From an uncultured Pelagibacteraceae bacterium (GTDB lineage: Bacteria; Pseudomonadota; Alphaproteobacteria; Pelagibacterales; Pelagibacteraceae), in the NCBI GenBank assembly GCA_902633965.1, contig CACPID010000001.1, positions 135,814-199,813 on the forward strand: a stretch of 64,000 nt of DNA. The letters are read 5' to 3'. Shown here one piece after another: positions 8,827-18,332 of this stretch; within the stretch, counting starts at the first letter, position 1, and the number at the start of each line of letters is the position of its first letter. The notes under the pieces are model-generated. The model searched no databases. It was not told the DNA's origin and saw only the letters and a list, made by a program, of their open reading frames with translations. Position numbers and translations under genes: made by a program.

Positions 8827-10171
8827 AATTTTAATTATTGATGATAACCCTGACATAAGAAATATTTTAAACGATCTTATTATGGATGCTGGTTATAAAA
8901 CTAGAGTTGCTGCTAACTATAATCAAGCTTTGCTAGAAATTGATAAGAAATTACCTGATGTAGCAATTATAGATGTTAAGCTAGATAAAGGTGATAATGA
9001 TGGTATTGAACTTCTATTGCATATCAAAAAAAAAAATAAAGATATACCGGTAATAATTATTTCAGGTCATGCCAATATAGAGATGGCAATTAAATCTTTA
9101 AAATCTGGTGCTTTTGAATTTATACAAAAACCTTTTGATCGAGAACGTCTTCTAAATTTTGTAAGACGAGCTGTTGAGAATTATGACCTAAAAAAAGAAA
9201 ATAAAGAACTACAAACAAAGTTGTTTCATTCATTTGAATTGGTAGGTTCTAGCCAAAATATTTCAAAAATTAATGAACAGATTAAAAAGTTAGCTTTAAC
9301 CGATAGTAGAATATTTATTAATGGACCCACGGGATCTGGAAAAGAACTTATTGCCAGAAAAATTCACAAACACTCCAATAGAAGACAAAGTCCTTTTGTA
9401 ATTTTAAATGGTGCACTGTTAGATGTGAAAAAATATGAAGAAGAGCTTTTCGGAGAAGAAAAAAATGACGGATCTATTTCGTATGGAGCATTGGAGAAAG
9501 CAACTGGTGGCTTCTTATTAATTGATGAAGTTTCAGAAATTCCTTTAGAGACACAATCAAAAATACTAAGAGTTTTAATTGATCAAAAATTTAAGAGAAT
9601 TAATGGAAATCATGACATTAAAGTAAATGTAAGAATAATTTGTTCCTCAGCGAAAGATATTAAGACAGAAATAAGTAATGGTAATTTTAGAGAGGATTTA
9701 TTTCATAGATTAAATGTCTTTCAAATTGACATAGATCCTTTAAATAAAAGAGTACAAGACATTCCATTATTGGTTGATTATTTTTCAAAAAAAATATCCT
9801 CCATTTATAATTTAAAAAAGTTCTATATTAATCCTGATAACCATTATTTAATAGATTATTCATGGCCAGGTAATGTTAGAGAACTTAGAAATTTAATTGA
9901 GAGAATTGCAATATTAGCACCTGACACATCAGAAAAAATTTCAAATATAATAAAAGAGTCTTTAAAAGTTCAATCATATGATACTTTAAAGACAGAAAAA
10001 ACATTATCTATACCTTTAAAAGAAGCAAGAGAAAATTTTGAAAGAGAGTATTTAACAACACAATTAAAAAAATTTGGTGGAAATGTTTCAAAAATGGCAA
10101 AGTTTATTGGAATGGAAAGATCTGCTCTACATAGAAAGCTTAAAGGTCTTAATATTAAAGATTTAAATTAA
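8816..10171 (+). CDS. ntrX: NtrX-type response regulator lacking the GAFTGA loop
   Basis: 451 aa regulator with receiver domain (phospho-acceptor Asp53 in IIDVKL), AAA+ domain and Fis-type helix-turn-helix at the C-terminus (NVSKMAKFIGMERSALHRKL). The AAA+ domain keeps Walker A (GPTGSGKE), Walker B (GGFLLIDE) and the arginine-rich FREDLFHRLNV segment. Where sigma-54 activators have GAFTGA after ELFG-x-EK, this protein reads NDGSISYGALEKA (about residues 217-229), so the loop that contacts sigma-54 is missing. I infer it does not act as a classical sigma-54 activator, which fits the absence of sigma-54 reported for SAR11. It abuts trkA without a gap. Confidence 0.93.
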   Translation: MSTEILIIDDNPDIRNILNDLIMDAGYKTRVAANYNQALLEIDKKLPDVAIIDVKLDKGDNDGIELLLHIKKKNKDIPVIIISGHANIEMAIKSLKSGAFEFIQKPFDRERLLNFVRRAVENYDLKKENKELQTKLFHSFELVGSSQNISKINEQIKKLALTDSRIFINGPTGSGKELIARKIHKHSNRRQSPFVILNGALLDVKKYEEELFGEEKNDGSISYGALEKATGGFLLIDEVSEIPLETQSKILRVLIDQKFKRINGNHDIKVNVRIICSSAKDIKTEISNGNFREDLFHRLNVFQIDIDPLNKRVQDIPLLVDYFSKKISSIYNLKKFYINPDNHYLIDYSWPGNVRELRNLIERIAILAPDTSEKISNIIKESLKVQSYDTLKTEKTLSIPLKEARENFEREYLTTQLKKFGGNVSKMAKFIGMERSALHRKLKGLNIKDLN

Positions 10172-11545
10172 ATGAACATAATAATTTGTGGTGCTGGTAG
10201 AGTAGGCTTTACAATTGCTAAACTTTTAAGTGAGCAAAAGCACTCTATTACTGTAATTGATCAATCTAGCGAAGATATTGAAAAAATTAAGGACAGTCTT
10301 GATGTTAACGCAATAGTTGGAAAAGCTACATATCCTTCAATTTTAGAGAAAGCGAACGCATCAGATGCCGATATGATTATTGCAGTCACAAGAAATGATG
10401 AAATTAACATGTTAATTTGTCAAATTGCATATACGGTATTTAAAATTAACAAAAAAATTGCAAGAATTAGATCTCAATACTATTTAGATCCTAAATTTTC
10501 AAAAATATACAGTAAAGAAAATTTGCCGATTGATGTAATAATTTCACCAGAACTGGAGATAGCTAAATCCCTTCAAAGGAAGCTAGAGGCTCCGGGTGCA
10601 CTGGATAATATTCCTTTTGCAGAAAATAAGATAAGACTTTTAGAGATTTTAATTGATACAGATTGTCCAATTCAAGGGATTAAACTAAACGAATTAACAA
10701 AAAAATTTCCAGATTTAGAAGCTAATATTTTAGGAGTTATTAGAAATAATAAATTTGTCATTTTGAAGAAAAACGACGTAATGAAAATAAATGATAAGGC
10801 TTATGTAATTATAAACTCATCTCAAATGGCAAAAACATTAATTGCTTTTGGTCATAATGAAAAAATTTCAAATAAAATATTAATAATTGGTGGAGGTAAT
10901 ATAGGATTTAATCTTGCAAAAAATATTGAAAAATCATTTGAGTCTGCTCGAATTAAAATAATAGAAAAAGACAAAGCTCGTGCTGAATTTATAGCAAACG
11001 AATTAAACAACACAATTATTATTAATGGTAATGGTTTGGATGAAGATGTTTTGTCAGAAGCTAATCTTGAAGAAGTGGAAACTGTTTTAGCTCTTACAAA
11101 TGACGATGAAGATAATTTGATGGTAAGTGTACTTGTTGAAAAATTTGCTAAAGAAAAAAGGACAATGGCTTTAATAAACAAACCTAATTATACTTTATTG
11201 CAATCTTCTTTAAAAATAAATGATCTTGTTGACCCTAGGATGAGTACGGTTTCAAGTATTTTAAAACACGTTCATAAAGGTACCATAGAGACAGCATATA
11301 GTATTTTAAATGGTGAATACGAAGTAATTGAAGCAGAAATTATTGAAACTTCAGAGTTAATAAATAAAGAACTTAAAAATACAAATCTTCCAGAAGAAAT
11401 TAGAATAGGAGCTATATTAAGAGGTAAAGATATTATTATACCAAGATCAAACTTTATTTTTCAAAAGGATGATACAGTAGTTTTTTTAGCAAAAAATGAT
11501 CAAATACAAACAGTAGAAAACATGTTTCGTATCAGTGCAATTTAA
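10172..11545 (+). CDS. trkA: Trk potassium transporter regulatory subunit TrkA
   Basis: Cytoplasmic peripheral subunit that binds NAD(H)/ATP and gates the TrkH potassium channel. Two tandem RCK units are visible in 457 aa: a Rossmann fold beginning IIICGAGRVGFTIAKLL at residue 2 and a second one beginning ILIIGGGNIGFNLAKNI near residue 232, each followed by a TrkA-C domain (SLQRKLEAPGAL region and the C-terminal PRSNFIFQKDDTVVF). Length matches E. coli TrkA. It starts right after the ntrX stop and is 6 nt from trkH. The ntrX-trkA linkage is common in alphaproteobacteria. Confidence 0.96.
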   Translation: MNIIICGAGRVGFTIAKLLSEQKHSITVIDQSSEDIEKIKDSLDVNAIVGKATYPSILEKANASDADMIIAVTRNDEINMLICQIAYTVFKINKKIARIRSQYYLDPKFSKIYSKENLPIDVIISPELEIAKSLQRKLEAPGALDNIPFAENKIRLLEILIDTDCPIQGIKLNELTKKFPDLEANILGVIRNNKFVILKKNDVMKINDKAYVIINSSQMAKTLIAFGHNEKISNKILIIGGGNIGFNLAKNIEKSFESARIKIIEKDKARAEFIANELNNTIIINGNGLDEDVLSEANLEEVETVLALTNDDEDNLMVSVLVEKFAKEKRTMALINKPNYTLLQSSLKINDLVDPRMSTVSSILKHVHKGTIETAYSILNGEYEVIEAEIIETSELINKELKNTNLPEEIRIGAILRGKDIIIPRSNFIFQKDDTVVFLAKNDQIQTVENMFRISAI

Positions 11546-11551
11546 ATACTG

Positions 11552-12958
11552 ATGTATCAATTCAATATTTATTATTTAAGATTTTTTACAACTATAATTT
11601 CTATATTATGTTTTTTTAATATTTTATATTCTTATTATTTTAATTTATATCTTAATATAGATGCATATTTTTATACTTTTTTAATCTCTTTAATACCATT
11701 ACTTAGCTTTTTGTTAAAATCCTCTGATTTAAAAAAAGTATCTATATATTATAAAATACAAACAGTAATTTTAGGTTATTTTACATTACCAATTATAATT
11801 GCGCTTCCATACTACCTAAGTATTTATAACATAACTTTTATAGATGCATATTTTGAGTCAATCTCAGGTTTTACTTCTACTGGATTTACAATTTTTGAAA
11901 ATATAAAACATCTTGATGAAAGTATTATAATATGGAGATCATCCTCACAATGGATTGGTGGCTTATATTTTCTTTTTTCTATACTTTTGTTAATTGATAT
12001 ATTTGACGATAATTTAAAAAAAACTATTACGAATTTTTTATCTTTTAACTCATCTGAAATTTTTAAACAATTTTCTAAAATACTTGTATTCTATATTTTA
12101 CTAACTTTAATTATTTTTTTAATCTATAATATTTTTGAATTTAGGTCCTTTATATCACTAAATCTTGCATTATCAGTAATTTCATCAGGCGGTTTTTTAC
12201 CAACCAATAATCTCTCCTCAATTCTAAATAATGAACTAAAAATTAATTTGTTTTCTTTAACTTTGTTAATATCTTTTTTTGGATTGTTTTTTTTCTATAA
12301 TGTTTTTTTAATAAAAAATAAGGGTTTAAAATCGATACAAGAAGATCTTTACCTGTTGTTTTATTTATTATTTATTTACTCAATTTTCTTTATTTTTTCA
12401 GATAAAAATATTGACTTTAATTATCTCTTTTTAGCCATATCAAGTAGTGTTTCAAATGTAGGTATTTCACTTGAAAGAACTCCACAAAAATTTGCATTTA
12501 TATTTTTGTTATTAATAATAGTAGGAGGATCCTTTTTTTCAACTAGCTCTGGATTAAGATTTGTTAAAATATATTCTCTTATAAAATTTTCCATTAACGA
12601 GCTTATTTCTCATTCAAAGCCTAAAAATATATTTTTAAATAAATTAGCTTTTAGTGATAAAAATATGAATTTAGATGATTTTTATAAATACTTTTTAACA
12701 ATTATAATTTTTATAATCTCACTCATTATCCTTTCTAGCATACTCTCAATTATGGGCCTTTCGATTGATGAGGCTTTCAAATTATCAATTCTAACACTAA
12801 TGAATACGGTCAATTCTACTATGACAGGATTGCCAAATTTTAATTTTCAAGAAATTAACCACATTTCAAAATATAGTCTTATTTTATTTATGATTATCGG
12901 CAGGGTTGAATTAATTACCATATTAATTCTTTGCAAAAAATTCTTCTTTAAAAACTAA
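11552..12958 (+). CDS. trkH: Trk potassium uptake channel subunit TrkH
   Basis: Integral membrane protein of 468 aa with at least eight hydrophobic helices and the four-fold pore-loop pattern of the Trk/Ktr family: SGFTSTGFTIF (about 104-114), SSGGFLPTNN (about 211), SSVSNVGIS (about 301) and NTVNSTMTGLPNF (about 413). Conserved glycines in the selectivity loops are visible. It forms a potassium uptake system with the TrkA subunit encoded 6 nt upstream. It is the last gene of the ntrYX-trkAH unit before a tRNA gene. Codon use is extremely A/T-rich, as expected for membrane proteins in this genome. Confidence 0.95.
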   Translation: MYQFNIYYLRFFTTIISILCFFNILYSYYFNLYLNIDAYFYTFLISLIPLLSFLLKSSDLKKVSIYYKIQTVILGYFTLPIIIALPYYLSIYNITFIDAYFESISGFTSTGFTIFENIKHLDESIIIWRSSSQWIGGLYFLFSILLLIDIFDDNLKKTITNFLSFNSSEIFKQFSKILVFYILLTLIIFLIYNIFEFRSFISLNLALSVISSGGFLPTNNLSSILNNELKINLFSLTLLISFFGLFFFYNVFLIKNKGLKSIQEDLYLLFYLLFIYSIFFIFSDKNIDFNYLFLAISSSVSNVGISLERTPQKFAFIFLLLIIVGGSFFSTSSGLRFVKIYSLIKFSINELISHSKPKNIFLNKLAFSDKNMNLDDFYKYFLTIIIFIISLIILSSILSIMGLSIDEAFKLSILTLMNTVNSTMTGLPNFNFQEINHISKYSLILFMIIGRVELITILILCKKFFFKN

Positions 12959-12987
12959 TTTAATAATATAAGTAAACATATAAAAAT

Positions 12988-13064
12988 GCGCCCTTAGCTC
13001 AGCTGGATAGAGCAACGGTTTTCTAAACCGTGGGTCGGAGGTTCGAATCCTTCAGGGCGCGCCA
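12988..13064 (+). tRNA. tRNA-Arg (anticodon TCT)
   Basis: Full cloverleaf of 77 nt: acceptor stem GCGCCCT pairs with AGGGCGC, followed by discriminator G and an encoded CCA. The D arm is GCTC...GAGC; the anticodon arm ACGGT-TTTCTAA-ACCGT gives anticodon TCT, reading AGA, which is the dominant arginine codon in this AT-rich genome. The T arm contains GGTTCGAATCC. It lies between trkH and aapJ on the same strand. An apparent reading frame across its 3' half is spurious. Confidence 0.97.
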
Positions 13065-13217
13065 TATTGAGCCTTATTCGCAAAAAATATTATATATTTT
13101 GATATTTTACTCTAAGTTTTTTATTGATGAGAATTATAGATCATGCTTAAATATTAGTTATTCAAAAGTAATTTTGAATTATTTGTTAACAAATAAACTT
13201 AAAACAAAAGGAAGAAT

Positions 13218-14255
13218 ATGTTTAAAGTAATAAAAAAATTGACTTCTTTCGTAGCAATGGTTGCAGTGCTTTTTGCATTTACAACTGAGGCTATGGCAAA
13301 GAAATCAAAAACACTTAAAAACACACAGAAGAAAGGTTTTGTTAGATGTGGTGTTTCTCAGGGTCTTCCAGGATTTTCAAATGCTGATGCATCTGGAAAC
13401 TGGACTGGAATTGACGTTGATGTATGTAGAGCGGTAGCTGCTGCAGTACTAGGTGATGCAAACAAAGTTAAGTTTACACCATTAAGTGCTAAAGAAAGAT
13501 TTACAGCTTTAACATCTGGTGAGATTGATATCTTATCAAGAAATACTACTTGGACACTTTCTAGAGATGCTGACATTGGTCTTACTTTCGTAGGTGTAAA
13601 CTTTTACGATGGTCAAGGTTTCATGGTTAGAAAAAGCTCAGGAATAACTTCTACGAGCCAATTTAAAAACGGTATCTCAGCTTGTACAAACATTGGTACA
13701 ACAACAGAGCTTAATATGAGAGACTTCTTTAATTCAAGAGGAATTTCTTACGAGCCAGTAGCTTTTGAAAAAGCTGACGAGGTTGTTGCAGCTTATGATG
13801 CAGGAAGATGTGATACTTATACAACTGATAAATCAGGTTTAGCAGCTCAAAGAACTAAGATGAAAAACCCAGATGAACACATTGTATTACCAGAAACTAT
13901 TTCTAAAGAACCTTTAGGACCAGTTGTAAGACAAGGTGACTCTGTTTGGGAAGACATTGTAAGATGGTCTTTGAACACTATGATCGAAGCTGAGGAGTAT
14001 GGAATTACTTCTGCAAATGCTGATTCTATGAAAACTTCTGATAACCCAGCAATTAAGAGACTTGTTGGTGCAGAAGGTGAAATGGGTGCTGCATTTGGCT
14101 TAGATAATGAGTGGAACCTAAGAATTATCAAGCAAGTTGGTAACTATGGTGAAAGCTATAAAAGAAATATAGCTGATACTGGTATTTTACCTGACAGAGG
14201 TCCAAACCAATTATGGACTAAAGGCGGAATACTTTACGTACCACCATCAAGATAA
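13218..14255 (+). CDS. aapJ: General L-amino acid ABC transporter, periplasmic binding protein (AapJ/YhdW)
   Basis: 345 aa periplasmic solute-binding protein. A signal peptide covers about residues 1-28 (lysines, then a hydrophobic run ending AMA). The mature part has the family features RCGVSQGLPGFSNAD, GIDVDVCRAVAAAVLGD and RFTALTSGEIDILSRNTTWT. Length agrees with AapJ of rhizobia. A good ribosome binding site (AAGGAAGA) precedes the ATG. The coding sequence looks less AT-skewed than its neighbours, consistent with high expression. It is followed by an intrinsic terminator and then aapQ, aapM and aapP. Uptake of many L-amino acids is inferred from the family; in SAR11 such proteins respond to nitrogen limitation. 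Confidence 0.95.
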   Translation: MFKVIKKLTSFVAMVAVLFAFTTEAMAKKSKTLKNTQKKGFVRCGVSQGLPGFSNADASGNWTGIDVDVCRAVAAAVLGDANKVKFTPLSAKERFTALTSGEIDILSRNTTWTLSRDADIGLTFVGVNFYDGQGFMVRKSSGITSTSQFKNGISACTNIGTTTELNMRDFFNSRGISYEPVAFEKADEVVAAYDAGRCDTYTTDKSGLAAQRTKMKNPDEHIVLPETISKEPLGPVVRQGDSVWEDIVRWSLNTMIEAEEYGITSANADSMKTSDNPAIKRLVGAEGEMGAAFGLDNEWNLRIIKQVGNYGESYKRNIADTGILPDRGPNQLWTKGGILYVPPSR

Positions 14256-14279
14256 TCGTTATCTTATATGATTTAAAAA

Positions 14280-14307
14280 GGGCTAGATTTATCTAGCCCT
14301 TTTTTTT
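14280..14307 (+). terminator. Intrinsic terminator between aapJ and aapQ
   Basis: A perfect inverted repeat GGGCTAGAT / ATCTAGCCC (9 bp arms, very short loop, effectively an 8 bp stem with a tetraloop) is followed directly by eight T residues. It lies 25 nt after the aapJ stop and 12 nt before the aapQ start, so it should end most aapJ transcripts and allow partial read-through into the permease genes. Confidence 0.88.
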
Positions 14308-14319
14308 ATATTCCCCCAA

Positions 14320-15471
14320 ATGAATAATAAAACTAAACGTATTATACCTCAACTACTCACAATCCTTTTTGTTGTTTTTGTATTTGGTTTTTTCACATTT
14401 AATGCACAAGTAAACATGGATAATCGAGGCATTGATTTTGGCTTTGGTTTTTTAAAACAAGAAGCCTCATTTGATATGCAATTTACGCTGCTTGATTATG
14501 ATGGGCAGGACTCTTATCTTTGGGCTTACGTTGTTGCCTTATTAAATACTTTATTAGTTTCATTTTTAGGAATAATTTTTTGTACAATTTTGGGTGTGAT
14601 TATAGGTGTTGCAAGGCTATCTAGCAATTATTTAATAAGAAACTCTGCAGCATGGTACGTAGAATTTTTTAGAAATATACCTTTATTATTACAAATCTTT
14701 TTTTGGTATTACGCTGCCTTAAGAGCATTACCTTTACCAGAAGGTGCTGAACCTTGGTTTGGTGTCACTTATATGACAATAAAAGGATACTACATTCCCG
14801 CAATGATATGGCAAAATTTAAATATATTTATGTATTGTCTAATTGCTGCAGTCGTATCAATAGTATTCATAAGAACATATGCAAAAAAACTACAAGAAAA
14901 AGAGGGGAAACAATTACCTCTTTTATATATAAGTTTAGCAATTTTAATTATTTTACCTGGCTTATCCTTCTTAGTTGGAGGAGTGACTTTGGATTTTGAA
15001 ATTCCTGTTTTAAAACAACTTGCAACTACATCTTATATTTATGAAGGTGGTGTCAGATTGCCACCAGAACTTATTGCTTTGGTATTAGCTCTTTCATTAT
15101 ACACCTCAACATTTGTTGCTGAGTGTGTAAGAGCAGGAATTCAGGGTATAAGCAAAGGTCAAAAAGAAGCGGCGGCCTCAGTAGGATTAACACCTAATCA
15201 AATATTAAAACTAATTATAATGCCACAAGCATTAAGAATTATAATTCCGCCAACAACCAACCAGTATTTAAATTTAACTAAAAATTCATCACTAGCAGCA
15301 GCAATCGCATATCCAGACTTAGTGCTAGTATTTGCTGGAACAGCATTAATGCAAACAGGTAAGGCAATTGAAATTGTTGGAATTACAATGCTTACTTATC
15401 TTTCCATTAGTCTTGCAATAGCCGCACTAATGAACTGGTATAACAAAAAAATTGAGATTAAGGAAAAATAA
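14320..15471 (+). CDS. aapQ: General L-amino acid ABC transporter permease AapQ
   Basis: 383 aa inner-membrane permease of the His/Glu/Gln/Arg/opine family. Hydrophobic helices lie near residues 8-28, 70-95 and 100-125, then several after 165. The ABC-ATPase coupling loop is visible as EAAASVGLTPNQILKLIIMPQALRIIIPP (EAA motif). Compared with simple amino acid permeases of about 220 aa it has the N-terminal and central extensions typical of AapQ. The stop overlaps the aapM start by one base. It pairs with AapM as the membrane channel for AapJ. Confidence 0.94.
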   Translation: MNNKTKRIIPQLLTILFVVFVFGFFTFNAQVNMDNRGIDFGFGFLKQEASFDMQFTLLDYDGQDSYLWAYVVALLNTLLVSFLGIIFCTILGVIIGVARLSSNYLIRNSAAWYVEFFRNIPLLLQIFFWYYAALRALPLPEGAEPWFGVTYMTIKGYYIPAMIWQNLNIFMYCLIAAVVSIVFIRTYAKKLQEKEGKQLPLLYISLAILIILPGLSFLVGGVTLDFEIPVLKQLATTSYIYEGGVRLPPELIALVLALSLYTSTFVAECVRAGIQGISKGQKEAAASVGLTPNQILKLIIMPQALRIIIPPTTNQYLNLTKNSSLAAAIAYPDLVLVFAGTALMQTGKAIEIVGITMLTYLSISLAIAALMNWYNKKIEIKEK

Positions 15472-16742
15472 TGAGAAGTATTAGTTTCAATCAAATTCAA
15501 AGCAAAAATCCTCTTACAAATATGTATTTAGGATCTTTTCTATTAGCGATAAGTATTTTTGATGTATTAATATATGCATTCTTTAACACTAATATTTTAT
15601 CTTTTTTACCTTCAAAACTTAGTACTTTTTTACCGTTAGTGTTAGGTTTTATTGGATTAGGCATTATTAGAATGGAATATAGCGGTATAGCTATATTAGA
15701 TAAATTAAATAAAAACATAAATACAAATAATTTTAATGCATTACTCACTCTTTTAATAATTTTTGCATTCATTAAAGCTACACCACCATCTTTAAGTTGG
15801 ATGATATTTGATGCAAATATATCTGGTGATACTAAAGAAGCTTGCACTGGTACTGGAGCATGCTGGACATATATCAAAGTATGGTTCAAAAGATTTATGT
15901 ATGGAATGTATCCAAATGACCTTCATTGGAGAATTAATAGTGCCTTTATATTAGTTATTGCCTTAGGTTTTGTTGGATATTTCTTTAAAGAAAATATGAA
16001 AAAATATTTAGCTTTATACTATGTTATAATTTATCCAATAATCGCATTTTTAATTATTTATTATTTAATTTCAGGAGGGTCTTTCGGTTTAGTTTGGGTT
16101 GAAACTGGTGCTTGGGGTGGTTTATCGCTTACATTTATAGTTTCTTTTTTCTGCTTAATTTTTTGTTTTCCTCTTGGAATGATCTTAGCTCTTGGTAGAA
16201 GATCCAATTTGCCAGCTGTTAGATATATCTCTGTTGGTTATATCGAATTTTGGAGAGGAGTTCCTTTAATTACAGTTCTATTTATGTCCTCTGTAATGTT
16301 CCCAATGTTTTTACCAGAAGATTTTTTTATGGATAAACTTGTGAGAGTAATTATCGCAATTACTTTATTCGAGGCTGCATATTGTGCTGAAGTTATTAGA
16401 GGTGGTTTACAAGCATTGCCAAGAGGCCAGTATGATGCAGCAAAATCTTTAGGAATGGGATATTGGAAAATGCATATTTTTGTAATATTACCACAAGCCT
16501 TAAAATTAGTTATTCCAGGAATAGCAAACACCTTTTTAGCTTTGGTAAAAGATACACCATTAATTTTCGTAGTTGGTTTAGCAGAAATCGCAGGTATGCT
16601 CGCACTTGCTAAAACAAATCCAAAATGGCTTGGATTTGCAATGGAGGGTTATATATTTGCTGCTATAATTTTCTGGATTATCTGTTATGCTATGAGTAAA
16701 TATAGTTACAATTTAGAAAATAAATATAAAACTGAAAGATAA
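15471..16742 (+). CDS. aapM: General L-amino acid ABC transporter permease AapM
   Basis: 423 aa second permease subunit. Eight or more hydrophobic segments are visible, and the EAA coupling loop is [31 protein letters not shown] (about residues 319-349). The large extra region between helices (about residues 60-190) is characteristic of AapM rather than of short amino acid permeases. It starts on the last base of aapQ and stops one base before aapP, so translation is probably coupled across aapQMP. Confidence 0.94.
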   Translation: MRSISFNQIQSKNPLTNMYLGSFLLAISIFDVLIYAFFNTNILSFLPSKLSTFLPLVLGFIGLGIIRMEYSGIAILDKLNKNINTNNFNALLTLLIIFAFIKATPPSLSWMIFDANISGDTKEACTGTGACWTYIKVWFKRFMYGMYPNDLHWRINSAFILVIALGFVGYFFKENMKKYLALYYVIIYPIIAFLIIYYLISGGSFGLVWVETGAWGGLSLTFIVSFFCLIFCFPLGMILALGRRSNLPAVRYISVGYIEFWRGVPLITVLFMSSVMFPMFLPEDFFMDKLVRVIIAITLFEAAYCAEVIRGGLQALPRGQYDAAKSLGMGYWKMHIFVILPQALKLVIPGIANTFLALVKDTPLIFVVGLAEIAGMLALAKTNPKWLGFAMEGYIFAAIIFWIICYAMSKYSYNLENKYKTER

Positions 16743-16743
16743 T

Positions 16744-17478
16744 ATGTCTGATCCAATCATAAAAATTGAAAATATGAACAAATGGTTTGGTGATTTTCAA
16801 GTTTTGAAAAATATTGATTTATCAGTTGAGAAAAACAAAAAAATTGTTGTATGTGGTCCATCGGGATCAGGAAAATCTACTTTGATAAGATGTATTAATA
16901 GATTAGAGGAACATCAAGAAGGAACCATTACTGTTGATGGAACTGAACTTTCAGAAAATACAAAAAATATTGAAGCAATCAGAGCCGAAGTTGGAATGGT
17001 CTTTCAGCAATTTAATTTATTTCCACACTTATCTATATTAGATAATTGCACACTTGCACCTATTTGGGTTAAAAAAATGCCTAAAGCTAAAGCAGAAGAG
17101 CTAGCACTAGAGCATTTAAATAGAGTACAAATTAGTGATCAGGCGCAAAAATTTCCTGGACAATTATCTGGAGGCCAACAACAACGTGCTGCAATTGCTA
17201 GAGCATTATGTATGGAGCCAAAAATAATGCTTTTTGATGAACCTACATCAGCTTTGGATCCAGAAATGATAAAAGAGGTCTTAGATGCAATGGTAAACCT
17301 TGCAAAAGCGGGTATGACCATGATTGTAGTTACTCATGAAATGGGATTTGCTAAAGAAGTTGCAGATGAAGTAATCTTTATGGATGAAGGAATGATTGTT
17401 GAAAAAGCTGAGACCAAAGAATTTTTTGCAAATCCAAAAAACGATAGAACAAAATTATTTTTAAGTCAGATTTTATAA
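16744..17478 (+). CDS. aapP: General L-amino acid ABC transporter ATP-binding protein AapP
   Basis: 244 aa ATPase that energises AapJQM. Walker A is GPSGSGKST (about residues 39-47), the Q-loop [11 protein letters not shown], the signature [15 protein letters not shown], Walker [15 protein letters not shown] and the switch His in VVTHEMGFA. This matches the GlnQ/AapP class. It is the last gene of the aap cluster; an inverted repeat follows downstream. Confidence 0.96.
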   Translation: MSDPIIKIENMNKWFGDFQVLKNIDLSVEKNKKIVVCGPSGSGKSTLIRCINRLEEHQEGTITVDGTELSENTKNIEAIRAEVGMVFQQFNLFPHLSILDNCTLAPIWVKKMPKAKAEELALEHLNRVQISDQAQKFPGQLSGGQQQRAAIARALCMEPKIMLFDEPTSALDPEMIKEVLDAMVNLAKAGMTMIVVTHEMGFAKEVADEVIFMDEGMIVEKAETKEFFANPKNDRTKLFLSQIL

Positions 17479-17493
17479 CCTTTCTAAATTAGA

Positions 17494-17528
17494 AAAACCC
17501 ATAATTTATAAATTTTGATCAGGGTTTT
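17494..17528 (+). other. Inverted repeat downstream of aapP
   Basis: AAAACCC and GGGTTTT form a 7 bp inverted repeat separated by a 21 nt AT-rich spacer, starting 16 nt after the aapP stop. There is no clean T tract right after it, so it is at best a weak or unusual terminator. The rest of the 151 nt gap up to the XRE gene shows an oligo-T stretch near 17566-17573 but no recognised riboswitch. Confidence 0.35.
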
Positions 17529-17629
17529 AGGCCCAGAGTCAATAGCAAAAACAGCTAAAAAATAATTTTTTTTATACTTGCAATAAGTTTCAGGATAGAG
17601 TTCAATTAGCTTTTTTAAGAGGGGTCTTA

Positions 17630-18001
17630 ATGGAAGATAATTTTAATAAACACTTAGGTAATAAACTTAAGCTAAGAAGATTGGCTTTAGGATTAACACA
17701 AACAAAAGTAGCAAAAGCAATAAACGTCACATTTCAACAAATTCAAAAATATGAAAAGGGTACTAACGGAGTAAGTTCTATAAGATTACTTCAGTTATCA
17801 AACTATTTGAAGGTACCAATCAATTATTTTTTTGAGGATTTCTCAGAATACGCAATTAATGCTGAAAGAGTTAAAGAAAGTCATTTAACTGTGAACTATA
17901 ACTTTTTAGTTAAGCTATATTCTGAGCTTACATCAGATCAAAAAATAAAGTTTGGTAAAAATTTACAAGTATTACAAGTCGGAATTTCAAAGACTGGTTA
18001 A
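17630..18001 (+). CDS. XRE-family helix-turn-helix regulator
   Basis: 123 aa protein with a Cro/CI-type HTH in its first 65 residues (KLRRLALGLTQTKVAKAINVTFQQIQKYEKG, then a helix ending LKVPINYFFEDF). The C-terminal half is short and has no recognisable enzyme or sensor domain. The start is supported by the purine-rich site AGAGGGG 5-11 nt upstream. It stands alone between aapP and two minus-strand tRNA genes. Single-HTH proteins of this size are common in alphaproteobacteria; target genes cannot be told from the sequence, although control of the neighbouring aap genes is an open possibility. Confidence 0.9.
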   Translation: MEDNFNKHLGNKLKLRRLALGLTQTKVAKAINVTFQQIQKYEKGTNGVSSIRLLQLSNYLKVPINYFFEDFSEYAINAERVKESHLTVNYNFLVKLYSELTSDQKIKFGKNLQVLQVGISKTG

Positions 18002-18005
18002 TTTT

Positions 18006-18081
18006 TGGCTCCTCGGGCAGGACTCGAACCTGCGACCAATTGATTAACAGTCAACTGCTCTACCAACTGAGCTACCGAGGA
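18006..18081 (-). tRNA. tRNA-Asn (anticodon GTT)
   Basis: 76 nt cloverleaf on the minus strand with acceptor TCCTCGG paired to CCGAGGA, discriminator G and encoded CCA. The anticodon loop CTGTTAA between TTGA and TCAA gives GTT. D arm GCTC...GAGC and T arm with GGTTCGAGTCC are intact. It begins 5 nt after the XRE gene stop, tail to tail. Confidence 0.97.
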
Positions 18082-18131
18082 ATGTAAAAATCAAAACTTA
18101 CTTTTTTTTAGGACTAAAACAACTCTTTTTT

Positions 18132-18205
18132 TGGAGGTAACGCCCGGAATCGAACCGGGATACAAGGATTTGCAATCCTCTGCGTAACCATTCCGCCACG
18201 TTACC
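18132..18205 (-). tRNA. tRNA-Cys (anticodon GCA)
   Basis: 74 nt cloverleaf on the minus strand: acceptor GGTAACG paired with CGTTACC, discriminator T as expected for tRNA-Cys, encoded CCA, anticodon loop TTGCAAA giving GCA, and T arm GGTTCGATTCC. It lies 50 nt upstream of tRNA-Asn on the same strand, so the two are probably one transcript. The remaining 127 nt up to valS are AT-rich with a small inverted repeat (AAATCAAT 18221-18228, ATTGATTT 18247-18254) and no other recognisable feature. Confidence 0.97.
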
Positions 18206-18332
18206 GTTTAAAAGGATAATAAATCAATTTAATACAAGTTTATATAATTGATTTTTACAATTAGTCTATAAATTTCCACTTAAAATTGATTATTGTTTAT
18301 TCGAATGATTAATTTATAAACAAAAAAGGGAT

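Noticed and set aside
13065..13217. Possible riboswitch leader before aapJ
   Set aside because: The 153 nt are AT-rich with no conserved stem set that I recognise; only the ribosome binding site stands out.
13030..13230. 66-codon plus-strand frame starting MGRRFESFRAR
   Set aside because: It begins inside tRNA-Arg; this peptide is the standard spurious translation of tRNA 3' halves, and the rest is AT-rich intergenic sequence upstream of aapJ.
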